This document shows positions 17,241 through 27,087 of a stretch of 64,000 nucleotides of DNA, one piece after another (within the stretch, counting starts at the first letter, position 1; every line of letters begins with the position of its first letter). Made by a program: the position numbers and the translations under genes. The notes beneath the pieces are model-generated. The model was given only the letters and a program-made list of their open reading frames with translations. It was not told where the DNA came from and did not search any database. Source of the stretch: CAYJAY01 sp964370715. Lineage in GTDB: Bacteria; Bacillota; Clostridia; Oscillospirales; Ruminococcaceae. The DNA lies in assembly GCA_964370715.1 (NCBI GenBank), contig CAYJKJ010000007.1, positions 1-64,000 on the forward strand, read 5' to 3'.

Positions 17241-18803
17241 TTAAAGTGTGCTGGCTTTTTTAACGATGGTGTAAAAATCGATTATATAATCATCCTCTGT
17301 AAACCTGCTAAGGGCTTTAATGTTTTCCATAAGATCATCATAGTTTGCGGAACCGATATGGGGGGAACTGCGAAGCAACATCGAGAACTCAGCAACCGAA
17401 GTCATAAGCTTCATGTTTTCCGACATTTCGCTGTTAAAGTTTTGCTCGGTGACTGCTTGTTCCAAGAGTATACTTTCGTTTTGGTCGGGTTGTTTGTAGC
17501 GTATTGCTATGTTAGCTATTTCATCGCTGTCGATAGTGGTGGTTTGTTGATATCGAAGATCGGTGCTTTCGATTTGTGTGTTTGAATCGGCCGGGACAAT
17601 CTCATAAAGCGCTATCATTTGGTGCCCTGCGCCAATCTCTCCGGCATCCTTGGTGTCGTCGTTGAAATCTCTTGTGTCTAAAAGGCGGTTTTCATAACCG
17701 ATTAGCCGATATCCGTTTATGTAATTCGGGTTAAATTCAACTTGTATCTTAACGTCTTTAGCAACGGTGTGTAGCGTTGCTCCAAGTTCGTTTGCCAAAA
17801 CTTTTTGAGCTTCTAGCTTTGTGTCGATGTAGTAATAGTTTCCGTTTCCGTTTTGCGACAATGTCTCCATCTTGTTGTCTTTATAATTTCCATCGCCAAA
17901 CCCCAAGACCGAAAGGAAAACTCCGCTTTCTCGATTTTTCTCGACAATGTTTTTAAGATCGGATTCGCTTGTTTGCCCAACATTGAGATCGCCATCGGTA
18001 GCAAGAATAATTCTGTTGTTGCCGTCGTCTTTAAAATGTTTTTGGGCAATTTCATATGCTTTTTGAATTGCGGTTGAGCCGTTTGTGCTTCCGCTTGATT
18101 CAAGGTCGGATATTGCGTCTTGCAGCTGTTGCTTGTTTTCTAGCGTTGCCCCCTCTATAACAACTCGCTCGCTTCCGGCATAGGTTACTATCGAAACCGT
18201 GTCTTGTGGCGAAAGGTTGTCTAGCAACAACGAAAAAGCTTGTTGAACGAGAGGGAGTTTGTTTTCGCTCGACATCGAACCCGAAACATCGATCAGGAAC
18301 ACAAGATTTGAAGGTGGAAGATTGTCGGTAGGTATATATTCCGTTCCAAGAGCTATCGATAAAATTTCGGTGTCATCGTTCCAAGGGCAGGGGGACATTT
18401 CGGTTGTTACGCTAAACGGTTGATCGTTTTGGGGTTCCGGAATGTCGTATGAAAAATAGTTTATCATCTCTTCGACACGAACCGCATCGGGGGTTGGCAG
18501 GCTTCCTTGGTTGATCATACGCCGAACATTGGTGTAGCTTGCTGTGTCTACATCGGCGGAAAAAGTAGACAATGGGTTGTCTTGAACCGACATAAAAGAA
18601 TTTTCGTCTATTGTATTATATTCTTCGGTGTTAAAATCAACGTAAGGATAATCTTGTTCGGGGAAATTGAGGGTGGGGTCGAAGGTTGCTTCGTAGCTAG
18701 CGGCGCTGTCGGTCGTTGCTTCTGTTTGAGAAGCGGCGCAGGAACTAAAAAGCATCACCACTGTTAATAGAATAGATATTGTCTTTATTATATTAGTTTT
18801 CAT
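17241..18803 (-). CDS. VWA-domain lipoprotein (YfbK-like)
   Basis: 520 residues. The signal peptide ends in a lipobox (LFSSC, Cys22), so the protein is probably lipid-anchored outside the membrane. A conserved N-terminal domain (VDTASYTNVRRMINQG...VRVEEMINYFSYD) precedes a von Willebrand factor A domain (about 165-345) with a full MIDAS set: DVSGSMS, a downstream Thr, and TDGDLNVG. A C-terminal VWA-associated domain follows. This is the architecture of E. coli YfbK-type proteins, whose function is unclear. Single-gene unit with a strong terminator. Confidence 0.88.
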   Translation of the reverse strand: MKTNIIKTISILLTVVMLFSSCAASQTEATTDSAASYEATFDPTLNFPEQDYPYVDFNTEEYNTIDENSFMSVQDNPLSTFSADVDTASYTNVRRMINQGSLPTPDAVRVEEMINYFSYDIPEPQNDQPFSVTTEMSPCPWNDDTEILSIALGTEYIPTDNLPPSNLVFLIDVSGSMSSENKLPLVQQAFSLLLDNLSPQDTVSIVTYAGSERVVIEGATLENKQQLQDAISDLESSGSTNGSTAIQKAYEIAQKHFKDDGNNRIILATDGDLNVGQTSESDLKNIVEKNRESGVFLSVLGFGDGNYKDNKMETLSQNGNGNYYYIDTKLEAQKVLANELGATLHTVAKDVKIQVEFNPNYINGYRLIGYENRLLDTRDFNDDTKDAGEIGAGHQMIALYEIVPADSNTQIESTDLRYQQTTTIDSDEIANIAIRYKQPDQNESILLEQAVTEQNFNSEMSENMKLMTSVAEFSMLLRSSPHIGSANYDDLMENIKALSRFTEDDYIIDFYTIVKKASTL

Positions 18804-19095
18804 TGGATATTTCTCCTTTATATTTTTATATTTTGCAGTTGCAAATTTGATTGACTAGCGATAGAATATAATTACTATAGCATAAAATTTTCGAAAAAAA
18901 CTAAATATGACATAATTGAAACAATATTGAAATAATTGTGTAAACTAATATTCTTTTTGCAATTTGGTTGTAAATATATTCGTGAATAGTGTATAAAAAC
19001 TCATATTGTTCATAGGTTATTCTGCCTAAGTTATGACAGATTTATATCAGAAACAACTAAGTTTAAAACAAAATGTATAGAAAGCGGTGTTTATT

Positions 19096-19425
19096 ATGGC
19101 AACAAGTTTGGGGTATATCGAGTTTGTCTGCGAACAGATAGCGGGCGTTGGTGATGTTAGATATAAAAAAATGTTTGGCGAATACATGATTTATGTTAAC
19201 GATAAGCCTTTGTTATTGGTGTGTGAAGACACGGTTTTTGTTAAGATTAACGACACAACAAAGGCGATTTTAGGGGATTATCAATGCGGACCGCCATATA
19301 AAAATGCGAAAGATCATTATATATTGGATATAGAAAACAAAGAGGTTTCGTGGCGGGTTATACAAGCGCTTGAAACAGTTACTCCGATACCTAAAAAAAG
19401 AAAAAAGAAAACCGATGTAAAGTAG
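19096..19425 (+). CDS. TfoX N-terminal domain protein
   Basis: 109 residues from the ATG at 19096 (a GTG three codons earlier is possible). The sequence IEFVCEQIAGVGDVRYKKMFGEYMIYVNDKP matches the TfoX-N fold, and the C-terminus is a basic tail (KKRKKK). The family name comes from the competence regulator TfoX/Sxy, but stand-alone N-domain proteins in Firmicutes have no established role. The 290 bp upstream of the gene are AT-rich and contain no other gene. A terminator follows at 19462-19510. Confidence 0.8.
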   Translation: MATSLGYIEFVCEQIAGVGDVRYKKMFGEYMIYVNDKPLLLVCEDTVFVKINDTTKAILGDYQCGPPYKNAKDHYILDIENKEVSWRVIQALETVTPIPKKRKKKTDVK

Positions 19426-19461
19426 CATAGGGCTATTAACAAACATCTTTTGAAAAAAACA

Positions 19462-19510
19462 AAAAACAGCGACTATCAAGGTTTGAACTGCGTTGATAAT
19501 CGCTGTTTTT
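19462..19510. terminator. Bidirectional terminator between tfoX-like gene and uxaA
   Basis: AAAAACAGCGA-TATCAA pairs with TTGATA-TCGCTGTTTTT with one mismatch, and T-runs lie on both strands. It separates the convergent TfoX-N gene and uxa operon. Confidence 0.8.
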
Positions 19511-19575
19511 TTCTATTTGAAAAAAATGAAAAAACTATAATTTGATTTTTGATTGATTTGGTTTGAAATGTTTTT

Positions 19576-21048
19576 CTACAAAGTAACTCCGCCTTTGAAT
19601 ATGCTTATCTCACGATAGCCGTTTTTCTCGGTCTTTGTTTTTTGTCCCGAAGCGGTGTCGATAACAAAATCGAACAATCTTTCGGCTGTTTTTTCTATGC
19701 TTTCTCCCGAAGTGATAGTTCCTGTGTCGAAATCGATCCAGTTGTTTTTGTGGGTGAATAGTTCGGTGTTGGTGCTGATTTTAACGGTGGGAGCGGGGCA
19801 ACCGAACGGCGTTCCTCGGCCTGTTGTAAAAAGGATTAGGTGTGCGCCGGCGGCGGTCATGGCGGTCGAACTGACAAGGTCGTTGCCGGGTCCGCTTAGC
19901 ATATTAAGCCCTTTTTCGATTATCTGGTCGCCATATTCGAGAACATCCACTATCGGGGCGGTTCCGCCTTTTTGAACGCAACCGAGCGATTTATCCTCGA
20001 GAGTTGTTATTCCGCCTTCTTTGTTGCCGGGGCTTGGGTTTTCATAGACAACTTGATTGTGGTCGATGAAATATTGCTTAAATCCGTTTATCATCGAAAC
20101 AGCTTTGTCGAAAACCTGTTCCGTTACACAGCGGTTCATCAGCATCCCTTCCGCTCCGAACATCTCGGGAACTTCGGTTAGAACCGTTGTTCCGCCTTGC
20201 GATATAAGCATATCGCTGAATATACCGACCGTCGGGTTTGCGGTTATTCCGGAAAGCCCGTCGCTGCCGCCGCATTTCATGCCGATTATCAGTTCGCTTG
20301 AGGGGAGCGGGGTTCTTGAAAATCCGTCTGCATACAATGCTAGTTCCTCGAGAAGTTTTGTGCTTTCGGCAATTTCATCGGTTGACTCTTGACAGACAAG
20401 AAACTTTATCCTGTTTTCGTTGTGTTCGCCAAGCTCTTTTTTAAACTGTTCCATCGTTAGGTTTTCGCAACCGAGACCCAACACCAAAACACCCCCGGCG
20501 TTTGGATGGTTTGCTAGAGCGGCGAGGAGTTTTTTTGTTTGCTCATGGTCGTCCCCCATCTGGCTACAGCCATACGGATGGGGGAAGGAATATAGCCCCT
20601 CGATATTGTTTTTAACAAGCCTGTCGCTATTCAATTTGACGAGTTTTTCTGCTATTCCGTTGACACAACCTACCGTTGGAATAATCCAAATCTCGTTTCG
20701 AATTCCGACTCTCCCGTCCTCCCTTAGAAATCCGTTAAACGTTTTCGCTTCAACTAGCGGAACAAAGCTGTCGGTTGGTTGATATATATATGCGCTTTGT
20801 TCTGAAAGCCCGGTTTTAACGTTGTGAGTGTGGACATGGCTTCCCTGCATGATATCGCTTGTCGCCGTTCCGATAGAAAACCCATATTTAAAAATATCGC
20901 TGTTTGATTTTATATCTTTGATAGCTATCTTATGCCCTTGCGGAATATCTTGGGTAGCGGTAATCCCAAAAACCTCTTGACCTTTTGAAAGCGGTTTAAG
21001 CGCTACTGCAACGTTGTCTTTTGGGTTTATTTTGATATATGGTGTCAT
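19576..21048 (-). CDS. uxaA: Altronate dehydratase
   Basis: 490 residues, the normal full-length fusion of the SAF-like N-terminal domain (residues 1-90, containing GSHVHTHN) and the large dehydratase domain (GYRREDG-type start GFLREDGRVGIRN, then HPYGCSQMGDDHE, LGLGCEN, KCGGSDGLSG). Converts D-altronate to 2-keto-3-deoxygluconate in galacturonate catabolism. It is last in the minus-strand uxa operon and overlaps uxaB by 4 bp (ATGA). Assignment is supported by the adjoining uxaB and uxaC. Confidence 0.93.
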   Translation of the reverse strand: MTPYIKINPKDNVAVALKPLSKGQEVFGITATQDIPQGHKIAIKDIKSNSDIFKYGFSIGTATSDIMQGSHVHTHNVKTGLSEQSAYIYQPTDSFVPLVEAKTFNGFLREDGRVGIRNEIWIIPTVGCVNGIAEKLVKLNSDRLVKNNIEGLYSFPHPYGCSQMGDDHEQTKKLLAALANHPNAGGVLVLGLGCENLTMEQFKKELGEHNENRIKFLVCQESTDEIAESTKLLEELALYADGFSRTPLPSSELIIGMKCGGSDGLSGITANPTVGIFSDMLISQGGTTVLTEVPEMFGAEGMLMNRCVTEQVFDKAVSMINGFKQYFIDHNQVVYENPSPGNKEGGITTLEDKSLGCVQKGGTAPIVDVLEYGDQIIEKGLNMLSGPGNDLVSSTAMTAAGAHLILFTTGRGTPFGCPAPTVKISTNTELFTHKNNWIDFDTGTITSGESIEKTAERLFDFVIDTASGQKTKTEKNGYREISIFKGGVTL

Positions 21049-22520
21049 ACAAGGCTCTCCATAACTTTATACATTCCATCCTGTTCAATTTTTTCGAGAT
21101 ATTCGATAACGAGTTGTTCAAAGCCTTCGAGTTTGAGCAGTTGGTCGCCCCACATATCGGTGTTTTGGATAACGGCTTTTGCAACTTCCGCTATGCTTTG
21201 ATCCTTTCGAGAATAGAAGAAATCGAGAACCCAAGCATCGTCTTGGATTTGATAGCTGTCGTCTCCTCTTTTGGCGATAAGGGCGTTTTCTGTTCTTTCT
21301 TTTCCGCCATGATAAAACGCTATAAATGCCGCAAACGAAAACACTATGCATTGTGGCAACTGTTTTTTGATGTTGTAGTATTCGATTAGCGACGGCATAA
21401 CACGAGCTTTCCATTTCGATTGTGAATTGAGCGAAATAGCAAGCAAGCTATGATCGATAAACGGATTTTCAAAGCGAGCGCCAACCGATTTTGCAAAATC
21501 CAACAGTTCGCTTTCGGGGAGGCTCAGCGTTGGGATGATCTCTTGATAGATAGTTTTGTCGGAAAACTGGCGAATAACCTTGTCTTGCATACAATCTCGA
21601 ACGATGTCTTTGCCGGCGAGATATGCCGCCATGATGAGCGAGGTGTGCGCTCCGTTTAGTATTCTGACTTTGCGTTGTTTATACGGCTTGTGGTCGTCGA
21701 CCACGATGATCGGAAGCCCGGCTTTTTCAAACGGGAATTCGTCTTTTATCGATTGAGGTCCTTCGATGACCCAAAAACCAAACGGTTCGGCAACATCGAT
21801 AAGATTGTCTTTGTATCCAAACTGTTCGCAAAGTTTTTCCGCTTCGTTTCTCGGATACCCCGTTACAATTCTGTCGACAAGGGTTGAACAAAATGAATTT
21901 TCGTTTTCAACCCATGTTTTAAACTCGGGTTCAAGCCCCCAAAGCTCGATATATTGCTCGACACACTCTTTAAGTTTTGCGCCGTTATAATCAATTAGTT
22001 CACACGACAGAATGACAAACCCTTTTCCGCCGAGTTTATATCTTTCGTATAAAAACGCCGTGAGTTTTGCCGGAAAACTCGAGGGGGGAGCGTCGTCCTT
22101 TTTGCATTCGGCATCAAACGCAATGCCGGCTTCCGTTGTGTTGGAAACGAGGAAACGAAGGTCGGGGTTTTTTGCGAGCGAAAGAAAATCGGAATACTGC
22201 TCATACGGGTTAACGCAACGTTCAACACAGGAAATTATGCGTTTTTTCTCGACCGTTTCGCCGTTTTCGTTGCCACGCAAAATAACGGTGTATAGCCCGT
22301 CTTGTTCGTTGATCATCGGAGCAAGACCCGGAGCTATCGGTTGAACCAAAACGACCTTTCCGTTAAAATCCGCTTTCTCGTTCATCTCGTCGATAAATGC
22401 ATCGACAAACCCGCGAAGGAAGTTGCCCTCGCCAAATTGTAAGACTTTAATGGGAGCTTTTTCGAGAAGATATCCGTTGAAGTTTTGTTTTTTAAGTGTG
22501 CTGTAACATAGCTTTTCCAT
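21045..22520 (-). CDS. uxaB: Tagaturonate reductase
   Basis: 491 residues of the long-chain mannitol dehydrogenase family. The Rossmann motif is IKVLQFGEGNFLRGFVD, and conserved NTTEAGI and KVRILNGAHT segments follow (the KxxxLNxxH catalytic region). Reduces D-tagaturonate to D-altronate with NADH. It is translationally coupled to uxaA. The second family member in this window, uxuB, serves the glucuronate branch. The two are told apart by operon context and by this protein's closer resemblance to UxaB in the FGEGNFLRGF loop. Confidence 0.9.
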   Translation of the reverse strand: MEKLCYSTLKKQNFNGYLLEKAPIKVLQFGEGNFLRGFVDAFIDEMNEKADFNGKVVLVQPIAPGLAPMINEQDGLYTVILRGNENGETVEKKRIISCVERCVNPYEQYSDFLSLAKNPDLRFLVSNTTEAGIAFDAECKKDDAPPSSFPAKLTAFLYERYKLGGKGFVILSCELIDYNGAKLKECVEQYIELWGLEPEFKTWVENENSFCSTLVDRIVTGYPRNEAEKLCEQFGYKDNLIDVAEPFGFWVIEGPQSIKDEFPFEKAGLPIIVVDDHKPYKQRKVRILNGAHTSLIMAAYLAGKDIVRDCMQDKVIRQFSDKTIYQEIIPTLSLPESELLDFAKSVGARFENPFIDHSLLAISLNSQSKWKARVMPSLIEYYNIKKQLPQCIVFSFAAFIAFYHGGKERTENALIAKRGDDSYQIQDDAWVLDFFYSRKDQSIAEVAKAVIQNTDMWGDQLLKLEGFEQLVIEYLEKIEQDGMYKVMESLV

Positions 22521-22539
22521 ATGAATAACCTTTCTTATA

Positions 22540-23724
22540 TTATATTGGTTTTTTAGATGATCTAACGCTTAGGACAATAGATAACAACAAAATGCAAACT
22601 ACGAGGACAACAAGCCCCATTCCGGCATTAATTCCGGCTTTAGAAGCGACAATCCCGACGAGTGCGGGGGTTATTATTCCGCCAAAGCTTGCTATGAAGC
22701 TCATGAGGCTACAACCAAAATCATTTCCGCTTATGCTGTCGCTACCAAAAGAAAAGGCGGTTGGATATATCGTTGCCATGAAAAGACCAACGCCTAGAAG
22801 ACCTATCGTGACGGTTATTGGGGAACGGCTTAAAAACATAAACAAAAAGCTTATCAAAAGCCCCGTTCCATCGATAAGCAACAGCTTTGAACGAGAAATT
22901 TTCCCGACTATTCTTGCGCCGACAATTCGTCCCAAAAATATTGCTAACCAAAAAAGAGAGTTCATGAGTTGAGAGGTGTCGTCGCTTAAAATGTTCATAT
23001 CTTGAAAATATGTAACCAGCCAACCGGCTATTGCGTATTCAGCCGAGATATAGAAAAAAAGCATCGACGTTCCAAACCAAAAACGTTTATCGGAAAAAAA
23101 CGACCTGTCGATACTCTTGACCCCTTTTGGTTTGTTTTCTTCGGGTAGTTTCATGGTGCAGTAGAGCAAAAATTGTATAACAGCGAAGGCGCAAAGAATA
23201 ATCGTTACATATCGCCAGTTGAAATCAAGGAAATATACCGCACCAAGATATATAACAATGGGGGAGAGAAGCGCTCCCAAAGCATAGCTACCATGCGATT
23301 TGTTATAACCTTTTGTTGCAAGACTTCCGCCAAGGGTGGATATCATAGTGTTTGCAAATGTCGAGGTTCCTCCTCTTGCAAGCCCGGTTAATAGAAAAGC
23401 CAGTATAATAAGGGCGATACTTTTTGAGGTTACCGAAAAGATTAAAAATCCTACCGACATCCAAACCGACGTGACAAGAAGGCTTTTTCTTCTGCCGAGA
23501 AACGAAGGGAGAATTCCCGCTAGCAAAACCGTTATCAGGTTGCCGATTGAATTGATCGATAAAAGAACGCCCGAAACGTCATAGCCAAAGCCAAAAGTAT
23601 CTCGCAAGTATGGAATGAGCGGACCTAATGATTGAGAACAAGCGCCACTCACAAAAAAGGCAAAACACACGTTGTTAACAAGCTTTTTATCGAAATTTGA
23701 ATTATTAAGTTGATTATTAGACAT
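22540..23724 (-). CDS. Major facilitator superfamily transporter
   Basis: 394 residues from the ATG at 23724. An ATG at 23754 lies inside uxaC. Twelve hydrophobic segments are visible, with the MFS loop 2-3 motif as GILPSFLGRRKSLL. It sits inside the uxa operon, 4 bp after uxaC and 19 bp before uxaB, so a hexuronate or uronate-containing sugar is the likely substrate. The sequence resembles FucP/FHS-like sugar:proton symporters more than ExuT, but I cannot settle the subfamily by eye. A second, TRAP-type importer is in the divergent operon. Confidence 0.83.
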   Translation of the reverse strand: MSNNQLNNSNFDKKLVNNVCFAFFVSGACSQSLGPLIPYLRDTFGFGYDVSGVLLSINSIGNLITVLLAGILPSFLGRRKSLLVTSVWMSVGFLIFSVTSKSIALIILAFLLTGLARGGTSTFANTMISTLGGSLATKGYNKSHGSYALGALLSPIVIYLGAVYFLDFNWRYVTIILCAFAVIQFLLYCTMKLPEENKPKGVKSIDRSFFSDKRFWFGTSMLFFYISAEYAIAGWLVTYFQDMNILSDDTSQLMNSLFWLAIFLGRIVGARIVGKISRSKLLLIDGTGLLISFLFMFLSRSPITVTIGLLGVGLFMATIYPTAFSFGSDSISGNDFGCSLMSFIASFGGIITPALVGIVASKAGINAGMGLVVLVVCILLLSIVLSVRSSKKPI

Positions 23725-23728
23725 AAAT

Positions 23729-25162
23729 TTAAATACCAAAATACCTTGCGGCATTTTTATAGCATATTCCTTCGATAATCTTTTTTAAGGCTTTTTCGTC
23801 GTTTGGATATTCGCCGTTTTCCACCCATTTTCCAACAAGGTTGCATAGAATTCTTCTGAAATAATCGTGTCTTGCGTAGGATAAAAACGAGCGACTGTCG
23901 GTCAACATTCCGACAAAGTTTCCGAGAAGCGAAAGGTTTGCTAGCGATATCATCTGTTCTTCCATGCCGGTTTTGGTGTCGTTGAACCACCAAGCAGAAC
24001 CATGTTGGATTTTGCCCGGGATTTCGCTTGATTGGAAACAACCGAGAAGTGTTCCGAGCTGGGCGTTGTCGGCAGGGTTAAGGGAATATACAATCGTTTT
24101 GGGACAAAGGTTTTTCTCTTCAAGGTGCGAGAGGAAATCGGCGATGCTCTCGCCACAGCTGTTTTGCCCTATCATGTCAAACCCTGTATCGGGTCCCATT
24201 ATTTTAAACGTTCTTTTGTTAACGTTTCTGACACATGAATAGTGTAGCTGCATAACGATGTTAAGACGGCTATATTGTTCCCCCAAAAACAACATAATAG
24301 TTGTCTGATAGGCTTCTGCTTGTTCCGTCGTTATCGTTTCGCCGTTTAATGCTTTTTTGAAAACCTCGTCGGCAAATTCCATTGCACAAGGGCGATAGGG
24401 TATGTAGTCGAGGCCATGATCGCTCGCAGAGCAACCCATTGATTTAAAGAACTCTAAACGCTGTTTGAGCGCTTCGCAGACTTCCTCAACCGTTAAAAGT
24501 TCCTGTTTTCCTACGCTTTTGGCGAGTTGCTTTATGTAATCCAAAAAACCGTCTTTTGTTATGTTAATAGCTTTGTCCGGTCGAAATGACGGCAAAACCT
24601 TAACGTTTATACTTGTGTCGTCCGCTATTAATTTGTGCCATTCCAAACTGTCTATCGGGTCGTCGGTCGTTCCTATCATAGCAACATTAGAGGTTTCTAT
24701 CATACCTCTGACCGTTAATTTATCATCGTTTTGAAGTTTTTGTTCCGTCATTTTATAGACTTCGTCCACCGTTTCGGTCGAAAGATATCCATCATATCCG
24801 AAAAATTTCCTAAGTTCAAGGTTGCACCAATGGTACATCGGGTTTCCGATAGCCATCTCGAGAGCTTCGGAAAACTTGCGCATACGAGAAAGCCCGTCTT
24901 CGTTTCCGGTGACAAACTGTTCCTCTATACCGTGTGAGCGCATGACACGCCATTTATAATGATCGCCAAAATAACTGCCATCCTCCCCTTTGCCGCCCAG
25001 CCAAACTTCCGCAAGGTTGTTGAAACGGCGGTTTTCATAGATCTCTTTCGGGGGTATGTGGCAGTGGTAGTCGACTAGCGGGAGATGTTTTGCATAGTCG
25101 TGGAACAGGTGTTTTGCGGTTTCGGTTTCAAGCAAAAAATCTTTGTCCATAAATGTTTTCAT
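23729..25162 (-). CDS. uxaC: Glucuronate isomerase
   Basis: 477 residues, the family's usual length. Diagnostic motifs: LPLVDYHCHIPPKEI (metal-binding His pair), HWCNLELRKFFGY and MLTDSRSFLSYARHDYFRRIL at the C-terminus. Isomerises D-glucuronate to D-fructuronate and D-galacturonate to D-tagaturonate, so it feeds both the uxaBA and uxuBA branches. It is near the head of the minus-strand operon, after a small membrane protein gene. Confidence 0.95.
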   Translation of the reverse strand: MKTFMDKDFLLETETAKHLFHDYAKHLPLVDYHCHIPPKEIYENRRFNNLAEVWLGGKGEDGSYFGDHYKWRVMRSHGIEEQFVTGNEDGLSRMRKFSEALEMAIGNPMYHWCNLELRKFFGYDGYLSTETVDEVYKMTEQKLQNDDKLTVRGMIETSNVAMIGTTDDPIDSLEWHKLIADDTSINVKVLPSFRPDKAINITKDGFLDYIKQLAKSVGKQELLTVEEVCEALKQRLEFFKSMGCSASDHGLDYIPYRPCAMEFADEVFKKALNGETITTEQAEAYQTTIMLFLGEQYSRLNIVMQLHYSCVRNVNKRTFKIMGPDTGFDMIGQNSCGESIADFLSHLEEKNLCPKTIVYSLNPADNAQLGTLLGCFQSSEIPGKIQHGSAWWFNDTKTGMEEQMISLANLSLLGNFVGMLTDSRSFLSYARHDYFRRILCNLVGKWVENGEYPNDEKALKKIIEGICYKNAARYFGI

Positions 25163-25185
25163 AATGTTATCAAATAGCGCTAACG

Positions 25186-25734
25186 CTATTTCCTTCCTTT
25201 ATTATTTAAATATTTGATTTTATTTTTATCTACATTAGATGTCATGTAATCAACGACCGCTTGTTTTCCGTTCTCTATGTCTTGATAGGGAAGCAAAAAA
25301 GCTCGTTGCTTTATAATGAATATATAAGCGCAGTCTTTATCAATATACACATTATATAATTTCTCGGTTGGGTAGCTTGCGCTTTCGTCTTGATTTCGAA
25401 CTTCGATTTCGCCCGGCGAAAGTTTCAAGGTGTAGACGTGTTTCGGCTTGCCTAGTTTTTGCAACTTTATCTGGTTTTGAATAGACATGAAAAACTGGAA
25501 CAGGTGTGCTAGCGGCAACAACAACCCAACAGCAAAAAGCGTTATGACAAGCGGTGTGCTGTCGGTTTCGTTTGGCGAGAACAAAAGAGCGATAAGCGCA
25601 AAGATAAACATGATTGCCGAAAAGCCGACCAGTAGCTTTATTCTGCCTTGGCGGAAAAATGCATCGAACCAAGCGAAACGGCTGAAGATTTTTTTATTTA
25701 GATGAACTTTAACTTCAAAAGATTTGTTATCCAT
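25186..25734 (-). CDS. YcxB-like membrane protein
   Basis: 182 residues from the ATG at 25734 (GGAGGC 5 nt upstream). Two hydrophobic segments lie at about residues 35-55 and 62-85, followed by a cytosolic beta-rich C-terminal domain with PGEIEVRNQDESASYPTEKLYNVYIDKDCAYIFI, the pattern of the YcxB-like/PH-like family. Function is unknown. It is the first gene of the uxa transcription unit, 23 bp before uxaC, but its link to uronate metabolism may be only positional. Confidence 0.7.
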   Translation of the reverse strand: MDNKSFEVKVHLNKKIFSRFAWFDAFFRQGRIKLLVGFSAIMFIFALIALLFSPNETDSTPLVITLFAVGLLLPLAHLFQFFMSIQNQIKLQKLGKPKHVYTLKLSPGEIEVRNQDESASYPTEKLYNVYIDKDCAYIFIIKQRAFLLPYQDIENGKQAVVDYMTSNVDKNKIKYLNNKGRK

Positions 25735-25855
25735 AAAACGCCTCCAAAAATACAATTGTTAAATGACTAGGTATTATTTTATTCCTTATTAATAGAATAA
25801 TGCAATAGCTGTTTTGCAACTTTGGAGGGATATACAAAACAAGGTGTGTATTTTC

Positions 25856-25899
25856 GTCTAATATACTAGTAGACAAATATGTTAGTATGGTGGTAGAAT
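25856..25899 (+). promoter_or_regulatory. dctP promoter with overlapping operator
   Basis: TAGACA (25870-25875), an 18-nt spacer and TAGAAT (25894-25899) form a plausible promoter for dctP. Two inverted repeats overlap it: GTCTA-9-TAGAC (25856-25874) and ATACTA...TAGTAT (25863-25868/25883-25888). The location between the divergent uxa and dct/uxu operons makes this the best candidate site for the GntR regulator encoded at 31897. Confidence 0.5.
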
Positions 25900-25946
25900 G
25901 ATTTCAGCGCAAACAATAATTTAACTTTTGAGAGGATTTATCAAAA

Positions 25947-26999
25947 ATGAAAAAACTATTAGCTATTCTTCTTGTACTTGTCATGGGCTTCTCTTTCGTA
26001 GCTTGCTCGACAGCAGCTCCCGAAGCGGACGCTCCCGATGCAGAAGCACCGGCAGGCGACGCAGCAGAAACAACAGACGAAGCTGTTACTTTGGTTTATG
26101 CCGAAGTTAACCCCCTCGACTCGATAGTTGGTCAAACAGCTACATACTTTGCAGAACAAGTTTCGGAACTTTCGGGCGGAACTGTAACGCTTGACATCCA
26201 AGCAAACGGCGTTTTAGGATCTGAAAGCGTTGTTCTTGACGGTATCCTCGGCGGAAGCGACGCTGTTGATATGTCTCGTATCTCGGCTTTTGCTTTGACA
26301 ACATACGGCGGACAAAAATCAGTTCTTCTTTCGCTCCCGTTCACATTCGTAAGCCGTGACCATTTCTGGAACTTCGCTAACAGCGATCTTGCTCCTGAAT
26401 TCCTTAACGAACCACAAGAACTCGGACTTCCCATTCGTGGTATCTTCTACGGCGAAGAAGGTTTCCGTCATTTCTTCACAACAACTGAACTTTCCGGAAT
26501 GGAAGACCTCCAAGGTCTTAAACTCCGTGTTTCCAACGACCCAATCATGAATGGATTGGTTGAAGGTCTAGGCGCTATCCCAACAGTTCTCGACTACAAC
26601 GAACTCTATTCGGGTCTTGAATCAGGAATCGTAGACGGCGCAGAACAACCTGTTGCTAACTACAAGAGCAAAGCTTTCTTTGAACCAGCTCCTAACATGA
26701 TCCTTAATGGTCACACACTAGGCGCTATCCAAGTTGTTATCTCGGACAACGCATGGAACAAATTGTCTGAAAACCAACAAAACGCTATCATGGAAGCCGG
26801 CGCTATGGCTCAAGAATTCAACGCTAACCTTTCGGAAGAAGCAGAAATGCAAGCTATCGAAGACCTCAGAGCAGACGGCGTTAACGTTATCGATGTACCG
26901 GACAAAACTCCTTGGATCGAAGCTACAGCAGATGTTATCGAAGCAAACGTAAGCGACGATATGCAAGCTCTATACGACGAAATCTTGGCAATGCAATAA
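25947..26999 (+). CDS. dctP: TRAP transporter solute-binding protein (DctP family)
   Basis: 350 residues. Lipobox VAC (Cys20) marks it as a lipoprotein. An Ala/Glu/Asp-rich linker precedes the binding domain (from about residue 47). The DctP signature with the substrate-carboxylate arginine lies in MEDLQGLKLRVSNDPIMNGLVEGLGAIPT. Captures an organic acid outside the cell and hands it to DctQM. The operon context points to glucuronate, galacturonate or a related uronate. Codon choice (many ATC, AAC, CTC) differs from the neighbouring permease genes and fits high expression, as expected for a binding protein. Confidence 0.93.
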   Translation: MKKLLAILLVLVMGFSFVACSTAAPEADAPDAEAPAGDAAETTDEAVTLVYAEVNPLDSIVGQTATYFAEQVSELSGGTVTLDIQANGVLGSESVVLDGILGGSDAVDMSRISAFALTTYGGQKSVLLSLPFTFVSRDHFWNFANSDLAPEFLNEPQELGLPIRGIFYGEEGFRHFFTTTELSGMEDLQGLKLRVSNDPIMNGLVEGLGAIPTVLDYNELYSGLESGIVDGAEQPVANYKSKAFFEPAPNMILNGHTLGAIQVVISDNAWNKLSENQQNAIMEAGAMAQEFNANLSEEAEMQAIEDLRADGVNVIDVPDKTPWIEATADVIEANVSDDMQALYDEILAMQ

Positions 27000-27045
27000 T
27001 TTGTATAAACAGATTTAATATTTAAATTTAGTTTCACAAAATAAC

Positions 27046-27087
27046 AGGGGTGAGAGGGATTAAAGCCTCACACCCCTTTGTTTTTTT
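27046..27087 (+). terminator. Terminator/attenuator after dctP
   Basis: AGGGGTGAGAGG pairs with CCTCACACCCCT (one mismatch), followed by a run of seven T. It lies between dctP and dctQ, so partial read-through would give more binding protein than permease. Confidence 0.8.
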
